Part shown: piece by piece, positions 57,230 to 64,000 of the stretch
Layout of the letters: the number at the start of each line of letters is the position of its first letter
How positions within the stretch are numbered: the first letter of the stretch is position 1
DNA from: an uncultured Oscillospiraceae bacterium
Lineage (GTDB): Bacteria > Bacillota > Clostridia > Oscillospirales > Oscillospiraceae
Assembly: GCA_949841355.1 (NCBI GenBank)
Contig: CATKZP010000011.1
Coordinates: 1 to 64,000 of the forward strand
Reading direction: 5' to 3'
Length of the DNA stretch: 64,000 nucleotides
Position numbers and translations under genes: made by a program
The notes under the pieces: model-generated
Told to the model about the DNA's origin: nothing
What the model saw: only the letters and a program-made list of their open reading frames with translations
Databases searched by the model: none

Positions 57230-57832
57230 ATGGCTAAACTGACCCCAAAACAACAGCAGATTTACGATTACATCCTGGAGTTCGCCGCAGAACACGGCTA
57301 TCCCCCCTCCGTGCGGGAGATCGCCCAGGCGGTGGGGCTGAAGTCCCCCGCCACCGTCCACTTCCACCTGAAGGGCCTGCGGGAGGCGGGCTGCATCTCC
57401 CAGGCCGAGGGCAAGACCCGGGCCATCACCATCACCGATCCCTCCTACGGGCGCAAGGACCAGGTGCCCCTGGTGGGCTATGTGGCGGCGGGGTCCCCCA
57501 TCCTGGCCCAGGAGAACATTGAGGAGTACCTCACCTTTGACACCGGCGGGCTGGCCGGGGAGCACTTCGCCCTGAAGGTCCGGGGCGAATCCATGCTGGA
57601 GGCGGGCATTCTGCCCGACGACGTGGTGGTGGTCCACCAGCAGCCTCTGGCCCGCAACGGCGACATCGTGGTGGCCCTGTTTGAGGACGAGGCCACCGTC
57701 AAGACCTTCCGCCGGGAGGCGGACGGCCACATCTGGCTCTACCCGGAGAACTCCAGCGGGGAGTACCAGCCCATCGACGGCGAGGGCTGCTCCATCCTGG
57801 GCCGGGTGGTGGCGGTTGTCCGCCGCTACTGA
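57230..57832 (+). CDS. lexA: SOS repressor LexA
   Basis: A 200-residue LexA. N-terminal winged HTH (LTPKQQQIYDYILEFAAEHGYPPSVREIAQAVGLKSPATV); autocleavage site Ala-Gly in YVAAGSPI near residue 84; catalytic Ser in VRGESMLEAGI near 120 and Lys in EATVKTF near 158. RecA-ssDNA filaments induce self-cleavage. Start at ATG 57230 behind GGAAGGAG; an upstream in-frame codon at 57212 has no site. Confidence 0.96.
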   Translation: MAKLTPKQQQIYDYILEFAAEHGYPPSVREIAQAVGLKSPATVHFHLKGLREAGCISQAEGKTRAITITDPSYGRKDQVPLVGYVAAGSPILAQENIEEYLTFDTGGLAGEHFALKVRGESMLEAGILPDDVVVVHQQPLARNGDIVVALFEDEATVKTFRREADGHIWLYPENSSGEYQPIDGEGCSILGRVVAVVRRY

Positions 57833-57842
57833 GTTCCACTCT

Positions 57843-57893
57843 AAAACGCGCCGCTCCAGCTTGTGCAGAAGGCTGGGGCGGCGCGTTTTTGTT
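57843..57893 (+). terminator. lexA intrinsic terminator
   Basis: AAAACGCGCCGC.CCAGC pairs with GCTGG..CGGCGCGTTTT around a ~10-nt loop and ends in TTTTTG. Confidence 0.88.
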
Positions 57894-57967
57894 TCGGTAC
57901 TTTCCACAAAATCCCGTATGCATTTTTTGGCATTCCTCCGAAGTTGGCGAAAACGGCAAATTTCCCC

Positions 57968-57996
57968 TTGCAAAACGGACATAATGTTGTTACTAT
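57968..57996 (+). promoter_or_regulatory. Promoter of the sugar ABC operon
   Basis: TTGCAA (57968-57973), 17-bp spacer, TACTAT (57991-57996). Confidence 0.7.
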
Positions 57997-58011
57997 GATG
58001 ACACGGAGACC

Positions 58012-58046
58012 GGAAACGTTTTCGGTAGCGTTACCAGAAACGTTTC
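58012..58046. promoter_or_regulatory. Paired LacI-family operators
   Basis: GGAAACGTTTTC (58012-58023) and GAAACGTTTC (58037-58046) each contain AAACGTTT with a central CG, the form LacI-family repressors bind. Their centres are 24 bp apart. An imperfect third palindrome GGTAGCGTTACC lies between them. They sit just after the transcription start, so binding would block elongation. The LacI gene at 61440 is the likely ligand. Confidence 0.75.
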
Positions 58047-58079
58047 CAGCCTGCGACAAAAATTAGGAGGAAATGAAAA

Positions 58080-59438
58080 ATGAGTAAGAAGCTCTTCGCA
58101 CTCCTGCTGTCCGCCAGCATGGTCATGACCATGCTGCTTGCTGGCTGCGCCAGCAAGCCCAATGCCGATAGCAGCGAGCCCCCCGCCGACAACACCCAGT
58201 CCGGCTCCGATGCCAGCCAGCCCGTGGAGGACAACAATGAGGCCAAGGGCCGCGTGTACTGGCTCAACTTCAAGCCCGAGTCCGACCAGGTCCTCAACGA
58301 CGTGGCCAAGATGTATACCGAGAAAACCGGCGTGCCCGTGAAGATCGTCACCGCCGCCTCCGGCACCTACAGCCAGACCCTGAACGCCGAGATGGGCAAG
58401 AGCGAGGCTCCCACCATCTTCAACGTGGGCAATCAGGCCGGCGTGCGGGACTGGAGCGACTATGCCGTGGACTTGACCGGCACCGCCATCGCCAACGAGC
58501 TGAACACCGACGCCTATAACCTCTACGACGAGAACGGCAAGCTGGTGTCCATCGGCTACTGCTACGAGTGCTACGGCATCATCGTCAACCCCGACCTGGT
58601 GGAGCAGGCCGGCCACTCTATGGACGAGATCACCAACTTTGAAACCCTCAAGGCCGTGGTGGAGGACATCCACGCCCGCGCCGGCGAGCTGGGCTTCGAC
58701 GCCTTTACCTCCTGCGATATGGACGGCTCCTCCTCCTGGCGCTTCACCGGCCATATGGCCAACCTGGAGTACTACTACGAGCAGGAGGGCAGCGTCTGGA
58801 CCGAGTGCCCCCCCACCATCTCCGGCAAGTATATGGATAACTTCAAGAACCTGTACGACCTGTGCATCAACAACAGCCTGACCCCGCCCACCGACCTGTC
58901 CGTGGGCGGCCACGACGCCAGCGAGGAGTTCCGCTCCGGCAAGGCCGCCTTCCAGGTGCAGGGCTCCTGGGAGTACGAGGACATGAAGGAGCAGGTGCCC
59001 AACGCCGTGATGATCCCCTACTACTGCGGCGTGGAGGGTGAGGAGAAGGCCGGCCTGAACTGCGGCACTGAGAACTGCTGGGCCATCAACGCCAAGGTGT
59101 CCGAGGACGACCAGAAGGCCACCATGGACTTTATGGTCTGGTGCGTCACCGACCCCGAGGCCAGCCGGATGCTGGTGGACACCTTCGGCGTCATGCCCTA
59201 TAAGCAGGCCGCCGAGTCCACCAACGCCTTCCTGGCCGACGCCAACGAGTACAGCAATAACGGCTGCTACGTCATGAACTGGGCCACCAACTTCCAGCCC
59301 AACGTGGACGAGTACCGCGCCGCCCTGGTGTCCGCCCTGAACGCTTACAACGCCGACCAGTCCGACGCCAACTGGGCCAACGTGCGCACCGCCTTCGTGG
59401 ACGGCTGGGCCGCCCAGTACGCCGCGGTGAACGGCTAA
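58080..59438 (+). CDS. Extracellular sugar-binding lipoprotein of an ABC importer
   Basis: A 452-residue family 1 solute-binding protein. Signal peptide with lipobox LLAGC (Cys24), then an acidic Ser/Pro-rich linker (residues 25-55), then the ligand-binding fold: WLNFKPESDQVLNDVAKMYTEKTGVPVKIVTA, GKSEAPTIFNVGN, and GYCYECYGIIVNPDLVEQAG. Neighbouring permeases and malQ suggest maltose or maltodextrin as ligand. AGGAGG lies before ATG 58080. High-expression codon choice. Confidence 0.92.
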   Translation: MSKKLFALLLSASMVMTMLLAGCASKPNADSSEPPADNTQSGSDASQPVEDNNEAKGRVYWLNFKPESDQVLNDVAKMYTEKTGVPVKIVTAASGTYSQTLNAEMGKSEAPTIFNVGNQAGVRDWSDYAVDLTGTAIANELNTDAYNLYDENGKLVSIGYCYECYGIIVNPDLVEQAGHSMDEITNFETLKAVVEDIHARAGELGFDAFTSCDMDGSSSWRFTGHMANLEYYYEQEGSVWTECPPTISGKYMDNFKNLYDLCINNSLTPPTDLSVGGHDASEEFRSGKAAFQVQGSWEYEDMKEQVPNAVMIPYYCGVEGEEKAGLNCGTENCWAINAKVSEDDQKATMDFMVWCVTDPEASRMLVDTFGVMPYKQAAESTNAFLADANEYSNNGCYVMNWATNFQPNVDEYRAALVSALNAYNADQSDANWANVRTAFVDGWAAQYAAVNG

Positions 59439-59463
59439 CTCAACAGCACGCTTTGACATCAAG

Positions 59464-59492
59464 GCCGGGGCGGGCATGGCGCCCGCCCCGGC
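59464..59492 (+). terminator. Strong stem-loop after the binding-protein gene
   Basis: A 12-bp perfect GC stem (59464-59475 with 59481-59492) around ATGGC with no long U tract. In importer operons such loops often stabilise the binding-protein message and reduce read-through to the permeases. Confidence 0.65.
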
Positions 59493-59500
59493 TTCCCCTT

Positions 59501-59571
59501 TGTAGGGGCGGATATCATCCGCCCGCGCGCGGGGCTCCACGTCCAGCGGGCGCATCATATGCGCCTCTACA
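59501..59571. repeat. 71-bp palindromic miniature element
   Basis: Ends TGTAGGGGCG and CGCCTCTACA are inverted repeats (about 21 of 25 positions pair). Each arm is itself palindromic (GGGCGGATATCATCCGCCC and GGGCGCATCATATGCGCC), giving a cruciform fold. It lies between the binding-protein and permease genes and has no coding capacity. Confidence 0.7.
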
Positions 59572-59606
59572 ATCCACCCATCATCATAAGAAAGGGAGTT
59601 GTGACC

Positions 59607-60512
59607 TTGAGTCGGAAAAAGCTCGCCCGCGGCAATACCATCCGCAGGTCCACCCGGAAATGGTTCCCCCTGTTTCTGGGGCCGGTGGTGTGCGCCTTCA
59701 TCATCGGCTTTGTCTGGCCGTTTATCCAGGGCATCTACCTGTCCTTCTGCCAATTCAAGCTGATTGCCGACGCCAAGCCCATCGGCATCGGCAACTACGT
59801 CCGGGCCTTCAAGGACGCCGCCTTTACCCACGCCTTCTGGTATACCACGCTGTATACCGTGGTGTCCCTGGTGCTCATCAATGTGCTGGCCTTTGCCGTG
59901 GCCTACGCCCTGACCCAGGGGATCAAGGGCAGCAATCTCTTCCGCACGGTGTTCTTCATGCCCAACCTCATCGGCGGCATCGTGCTGGGCCATATCTGGT
60001 CCATGATCTTTGACGGCATTCTCAGCAAGTTCTCCACCTCCATTGTGATGGACTCCAAGTACGGCTTCTGGGGCCTGGTGATCCTGATGTGCTGGCAGCA
60101 GGTGGGGTATATGATGATTATTTACATCGCCGGACTTCAGGCGGTGCCCGAGGACATGCTGGAGGCCGCCCGCATCGACGGCGCCTCCAAGGCGCAGACC
60201 CTGTTCAAGGTGACCATACCCAATGTGATGCCCTCCATCACCATCTGCATGTTCCTCTCGCTGACCAACGGCTTCAAGCTGTTCGACCAGAACCTGGCCC
60301 TCACCAACGGCCAGCCCATCACCATGCAGCCCGGCGGCACGGCCGTCAAGACCACCGAGATGCTGGCGCTGAACATCTTCACCACCTACAACAATTCCAG
60401 CCCCAACGCCCACGGCACCGCCCAGGCCAAGGCGGTCATCTTCTTCATTTTGGTGGCGGGGCTCGGCCTGGCCCAGCTGGCCTACACCCGCAAAAAGGAG
60501 GTGCAGCAGTGA
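59607..60512 (+). CDS. Sugar ABC transporter permease (MalF/UgpA type)
   Basis: A 301-residue inner-membrane subunit with six helices. The EAA loop EAARIDGASKAQTLFKVTIPNV near residue 185 contacts the ATPase. Start assigned to TTG 59607 because AAAGGGAG lies eight bases upstream; GTG 59601 would be too close to that site. Ends one base into the second permease start. Confidence 0.9.
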   Translation: MSRKKLARGNTIRRSTRKWFPLFLGPVVCAFIIGFVWPFIQGIYLSFCQFKLIADAKPIGIGNYVRAFKDAAFTHAFWYTTLYTVVSLVLINVLAFAVAYALTQGIKGSNLFRTVFFMPNLIGGIVLGHIWSMIFDGILSKFSTSIVMDSKYGFWGLVILMCWQQVGYMMIIYIAGLQAVPEDMLEAARIDGASKAQTLFKVTIPNVMPSITICMFLSLTNGFKLFDQNLALTNGQPITMQPGGTAVKTTEMLALNIFTTYNNSSPNAHGTAQAKAVIFFILVAGLGLAQLAYTRKKEVQQ

Positions 60513-61366
60513 TGAACGGTTCTCTTGCCGCCGAGCGCAGGAACAAAATGATCCTGTCCGCCGTGCTGGGGGTTGTGTGCGTCATCTACGTGCTGCCGGT
60601 GGCGGCGGTGCTCATCAACTCCTTTAAGCTCAACACCTTCGTCAAGACCGACACCTTCGCCCTGCCCACCGGCGAGATGTGGGCGGGCATGGATAACTTC
60701 ATCAAGGGCATGACCTTCGGCAATTACCCCTTCTGGAACAGCGTGAAGTACAGCGTGGTCATCACCCTGCTGTCCACCGCCCTCATCCTGGTGGGCACCT
60801 CCATGGCCGCGTGGTATATCGCCCGGGTGAACTCCGCCTTCTGCCGGGCGCTGTACTTCCTGTGCGTGTTCTCCATGGTGGTCCCCTTCCAGATGGTGAT
60901 GTTCACCCTGTCCAACACCGCCGACCAGCTGAAGCTGAACACCCCCTGGACCATCCCCATCGTGTACCTGGGCTTTGGCGCGGGGCTGGCCATCTTCATG
61001 TTCGTGGGCTTCGTCAAGTCCATCCCCCTGGAGATCGAGGAGGCCGCCGCCATCGACGGCTGCGGGCCGCTGCGCACCTTCTTCCTGGTGGTGGTGCCCA
61101 TGCTCAAGCCCACCATGATCTCCGTGGGCATTCTGGAGATCATGTGGGTGTGGAACGACTACCTGCTGCCCTATCTGGTGCTGGACCTGGAAAAGTACCG
61201 CACCATTCCCATCCACATCCAGTACCTGAAGGGCAGCTACGGCACGGTGGACCTGGGCGCCACCATGGCGCTGATCCTGCTGGCCATCATCCCCGTCATC
61301 ATCTTCTACCTGGCCTGTCAGAAGCACATCATCAAGGGCGTGGCGGCCGGCGCGGTGAAGGGATGA
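60512..61366 (+). CDS. Sugar ABC transporter permease (MalG/UgpE type)
   Basis: A 284-residue six-helix permease. EAA loop EEAAAIDGCGPLRTFFLVVVPM near residue 175; helices at about 13-35, 78-100, 110-130, 143-165, 190-210 and 250-270. TGATG overlap with the first permease; AAAGGAGG upstream. No ATP-binding gene follows, so the importer must borrow an ATPase. Confidence 0.92.
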   Translation: MNGSLAAERRNKMILSAVLGVVCVIYVLPVAAVLINSFKLNTFVKTDTFALPTGEMWAGMDNFIKGMTFGNYPFWNSVKYSVVITLLSTALILVGTSMAAWYIARVNSAFCRALYFLCVFSMVVPFQMVMFTLSNTADQLKLNTPWTIPIVYLGFGAGLAIFMFVGFVKSIPLEIEEAAAIDGCGPLRTFFLVVVPMLKPTMISVGILEIMWVWNDYLLPYLVLDLEKYRTIPIHIQYLKGSYGTVDLGATMALILLAIIPVIIFYLACQKHIIKGVAAGAVKG

Positions 61367-61385
61367 TTTTTCCCGGAAGAAAGGG

Positions 61386-61414
61386 TTGCGTACAGGGCGG
61401 AAATGAGGTAAAAT
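61386..61414 (+). promoter_or_regulatory. Promoter of the LacI regulator
   Basis: TTGCGT (61386-61391), 17-bp spacer, TAAAAT (61409-61414), so the regulator can be made independently of the importer genes. Confidence 0.65.
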
Positions 61415-61439
61415 AGACGGCTGAAATGGAGGTGCGCCC

Positions 61440-62447
61440 ATGACCATCAAAGATATCGCCCGCATGTCCGGCGTGGGCGTCGCCACCGTATCCCGGGTGC
61501 TGAACAACCACCCCGACGTGTCCGAGGAGACCCGGCGCAGGGTGATGGCGGTGGTGGCCGAGCAGGGCTTTCAGCCCAACACCAACGCCCGGCACCTGAA
61601 GCAGGCCAGCAGCGCCTCCATCGCCATCATCGTCAAGGGCACCATGAACATGCTGTTTGCCGACCTGGTGGAGCGCTGCCAGCAGCTTTTGCAGGACGCG
61701 GGGCGGGACGCCGCCGTGTATTACCTGGACGAGGACGCCAACGAGGTGGTCTACGCCGTCCAGCTGTGCCGGGAGCGCAAGCCCCTGGGCATCCTGTTTT
61801 TGGGGGGCGACCTGGAGTTCTTCCAGGCGGAGTTCGGGCACATCACCGTGCCCTGCGTGCTGCTCACCAACTCGGCGGGGGAGCTGTCCTTTCCCAATCT
61901 GTCCTCCCTCACCACCGACGACAGCGAGGCGGCGTACCGGGTGGTGCGCTACCTAGTGGACCGGGGCCACCGGCACATCGGCCTGCTGGGCGGCAATTGG
62001 TCGTGCACCCAGATCAGCTACCGCCGGGTCCAGGGCTGCCAGCGGGCCTTTGACGAGCTGGACCTGCCCTTCGATCCCCGGCGCAGCGAGCCCTGCCGCT
62101 ACTCCTTCTCCGACGCCTACGACACCACCAAGCGCCTGCTGGACCGCTGCCCGGAGCTCACCGCCCTGTTCTGCATCAGCGACGTGATGGCCATGGGGGC
62201 CATCCGGGCCATCCGGGATTTGGGGCGGCGGGTGCCCGAGGACATCTCCGTGGTGGGGTACGACGGCATCCCTCTGTCCCAGTTCTCCGTCCCCCGACTC
62301 ACCACCGTCCGGCAGGACACCCAGCAGCTGGCCCGCCAGGGGGTGGACGTGCTGCTGAGCAATATCCAGCGGCCCCGCCCGCCGGTCCACCAGGTGGTGC
62401 CCTTCCAGCTCATCTCAGGGGAGAGCGTGGCTCCGCCCCGCACATGA
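61440..62447 (+). CDS. LacI-family transcriptional regulator
   Basis: A 335-residue regulator. N-terminal LacI HTH (IKDIARMSGVGVATVSRVLNNHPDVSEETR) and hinge helix (ARHLKQASS), then a periplasmic-binding-like sensor (LLGGNWSCTQISYRRVQGC, ALFCISDVMAMGAIRAI, VVGYDGIPLSQFSVPRLTTV). By position it should control the importer and malQ through the operators at 58012-58046. Effector is probably a maltodextrin; that is inference. Confidence 0.93.
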   Translation: MTIKDIARMSGVGVATVSRVLNNHPDVSEETRRRVMAVVAEQGFQPNTNARHLKQASSASIAIIVKGTMNMLFADLVERCQQLLQDAGRDAAVYYLDEDANEVVYAVQLCRERKPLGILFLGGDLEFFQAEFGHITVPCVLLTNSAGELSFPNLSSLTTDDSEAAYRVVRYLVDRGHRHIGLLGGNWSCTQISYRRVQGCQRAFDELDLPFDPRRSEPCRYSFSDAYDTTKRLLDRCPELTALFCISDVMAMGAIRAIRDLGRRVPEDISVVGYDGIPLSQFSVPRLTTVRQDTQQLARQGVDVLLSNIQRPRPPVHQVVPFQLISGESVAPPRT

Positions 62448-62467
62448 GCGTCCCATTACAAACCAGC

Positions 62468-62498
62468 GGCCCGCCGCCCTCCCGCAGGGCGGCGGGCC
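62468..62498 (+). terminator. GC stem-loop between the LacI gene and malQ
   Basis: A 13-bp perfect stem GGCCCGCCGCCCT/AGGGCGGCGGGCC around CCCGC, without a U tract. It may tune read-through into malQ or be another short repeat. Confidence 0.5.
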
Positions 62499-62517
62499 CT
62501 ACGAAAGGTTGATCGTT

Positions 62518-64000
62518 ATGAGAGCCTCCGGCATCCTGATGCCCATTTCCTCCCTGCCATCCCCCTGCGGCATCGGCGCCATGGGCGCCGCCGCCCGCCA
62601 GTTCGCAGACTTTCTGGTCGCCGGGGGACAGAGCTATTGGCAGATTCTGCCCATCTGCCCCACCAGCTACGGGGATTCCCCGTACCAATCCTTTTCCGCC
62701 TATGCCGGCAACCCCTACTTCATCGACCTGGACGATCTGGCGGCGGAGGGGCTGCTGGAGGGATCGGAGTACCGGGAGCTGGACTGGGGGGACGACCCGG
62801 AATACGTGGACTACGGCCTGATGTACCAGCGGCGCTACCCGGTGCTGAAACAGGCGGCGGACCGGCTGCTGGCCGCGCCTCCGGCGGAATACCAGGCGTT
62901 TTGCGCCGGATCGGACTGGCTGGAGGACTACGCGCTGTTCATGGCGCTCAAGGACAAGCACGGCGGCGCCTCCTGGTTCACCTGGGAGCCGGACATCCGG
63001 CTGCGCCAGGCGGCGGCGCTGGCCGCCGCCCGGGAGGAGCTGGCGGAGGAGGTCAGCTTCTGGAAGGCGGTGCAGTTCCTGTTCTTCCGGCAGTGGAAGG
63101 CGCTGAAGGCCTACGCCAACGGCAAGGGTGTGCGCATCATCGGTGATCTGCCCATCTACGTCTCCGCCGACAGCGCCGACGTGTGGGCCAACCCCGACCA
63201 GTTCCAGCTGGACGAGAACGGCATCCCCACCGAGGTGGCGGGCTGTCCCCCCGACGGCTTTTCGGCGGACGGCCAGCTGTGGGGCAATCCCCTCTTCGAC
63301 TGGGAGCGGATGAAGCAGGACGGCTATCAGTGGTGGATCAAGCGCATCGCCTTCCAGTTCACCATCTGCGACACCCTGCGCATCGACCACTTCCGGGGCT
63401 TCGACGCCTATTACGCCATCCCCTACGGCTCCGACACCGCCCGGGACGGCCGCTGGCGGCCCGGGCCCGGCTGGGACTTCTTCAAGGCGGTCAACAAGGC
63501 CCTGGGCAGGCAGGACATCATCGCGGAGGACCTGGGCTTTCTCGACGAGTCGGTGCGGGAGCTGCTGCGCAAAACGGGCTATCCCGGCATGAAGATTCTG
63601 GAGTTCGCCTTCGACAGCCGGGACAACGGCAGCGACTACCTGCCCCACTGCTACTCGCCCCACTGCGTGGTCTACACCGGAACCCATGACAACGACACCA
63701 TCCTGGGCTGGATGGACACCGCCCCCAAAAAGGATGTGTCCTTCGCCAAGGCGTACCTGCGCCTCAGCGCCCGGGAGGGCTATCACTGGGGGATGATGCG
63801 GGCGGCCTGGGCGTCCCCCGCCGACCTGGCGGTGATGCAGGCCCAGGACCTGCTGGGGCTGGGCAGCGAGGCCCGCATGAACATCCCCTCCACCCTGGGG
63901 AAGAACTGGAAATGGCGGGCGCTGCCCGGGGCGTTCACCCCGGCGCTGGCCCAGCGGCTGTACCGGGAGACCCGGGTGTATCAGCGCCTGCCCAAGAAAA
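62518..64000 (+). CDS. malQ: 4-alpha-glucanotransferase (amylomaltase), 3' end beyond window
   Basis: GH77 enzyme that transfers alpha-1,4-glucan chains and releases glucose from maltodextrins. 494 codons are visible with no stop, so the last few residues lie beyond the window edge (family length ~500). MPISSLPSPCGIGAMG at the N-terminus, SPYQSFSAYAGNPYFIDL, IIGDLPIYVSADSADVW, catalytic Asp in LRIDHFRGFDAYY near residue 285, catalytic Glu in IIAEDLGFL near 338, and TGTHDNDTILGW near 388. Start at ATG 62518 behind AAAGG. Fits maltodextrin use together with the importer upstream. Confidence 0.95.
   Translation, partial: MRASGILMPISSLPSPCGIGAMGAAARQFADFLVAGGQSYWQILPICPTSYGDSPYQSFSAYAGNPYFIDLDDLAAEGLLEGSEYRELDWGDDPEYVDYGLMYQRRYPVLKQAADRLLAAPPAEYQAFCAGSDWLEDYALFMALKDKHGGASWFTWEPDIRLRQAAALAAAREELAEEVSFWKAVQFLFFRQWKALKAYANGKGVRIIGDLPIYVSADSADVWANPDQFQLDENGIPTEVAGCPPDGFSADGQLWGNPLFDWERMKQDGYQWWIKRIAFQFTICDTLRIDHFRGFDAYYAIPYGSDTARDGRWRPGPGWDFFKAVNKALGRQDIIAEDLGFLDESVRELLRKTGYPGMKILEFAFDSRDNGSDYLPHCYSPHCVVYTGTHDNDTILGWMDTAPKKDVSFAKAYLRLSAREGYHWGMMRAAWASPADLAVMQAQDLLGLGSEARMNIPSTLGKNWKWRALPGAFTPALAQRLYRETRVYQRLPKK

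Overview
The window is about 64 kb of GC-rich (roughly 60-65% by eye), gene-dense chromosome from an anaerobic, spore-forming Gram-positive bacterium. It carries pyruvate:ferredoxin oxidoreductase, a monomeric [FeFe]-hydrogenase, SpoIIR and SpoIIE, a LexA with a Firmicutes-type SOS box, AGGAGG ribosome binding sites with frequent TTG/GTG starts, and a second type IIA topoisomerase pair. This fits a high-GC member of the Clostridia, most likely Oscillospiraceae of the Flavonifractor/Lawsonibacter/Pseudoflavonifractor kind; the genus is inference. Three ParB-binding parS sites (two perfect, one with a single mismatch) suggest the replication-origin half of the chromosome. No tRNA, rRNA, CRISPR array, insertion-sequence transposase or phage gene was seen.

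Layout. 0.1-4.6 kb: topoisomerase B and A subunits on the minus strand. 4.6-8.5 kb: Lrp regulator, aminotransferase, parS, ThrH phosphatase and a DUF1015 protein. 8.5-11.8 kb: two paralogous mini membrane proteins, rpsU and leuS. 11.9-18.2 kb: [FeFe]-hydrogenase, a membrane protein, the ABC ATPase UgpC/MsmX, a MATE transporter and a YdeI-family protein. 18.3-26.4 kb: recJ, a tandem repeat, relA/spoT, then a three-gene module of D-aspartate-ligase-like ATP-grasp enzyme, Asp/Glu racemase and an atypical Mur ligase. 26.5-28.6 kb: a dispersed repeat, a membrane-tethered HTH protein and a DAP-type murE. 28.6-40.6 kb: a duplicated nifJ tail, nifJ, comM, an HTH protein, secG, parS, a DUF1846 protein, thiI, a stalk-domain protein and cinA.

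40.76-51.57 kb is the centrepiece: one apparent operon for the whole shikimate pathway through to phenylpyruvate (aroF, aroB, aroA fused to a GNAT domain, aroC, pheA, aroK, aroQ, aroE), with a small DUF protein, a gamma-carbonic anhydrase, an alpha/beta hydrolase and ispE. It is preceded by a strong promoter, a phenylalanine-rich 31-residue leader peptide and an intrinsic terminator. This looks like ribosome-mediated attenuation by phenylalanine.

51.6-57.9 kb: convergent spoIIR and spoIIE, dusB, two membrane proteins and lexA. 57.9-64 kb: an alpha-glucan/sugar ABC uptake operon (binding lipoprotein, two permeases, LacI regulator, malQ running off the window edge) with paired LacI-type operators. 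It has no ATPase of its own, and UgpC/MsmX at 14.7 kb is the obvious candidate to energise it.
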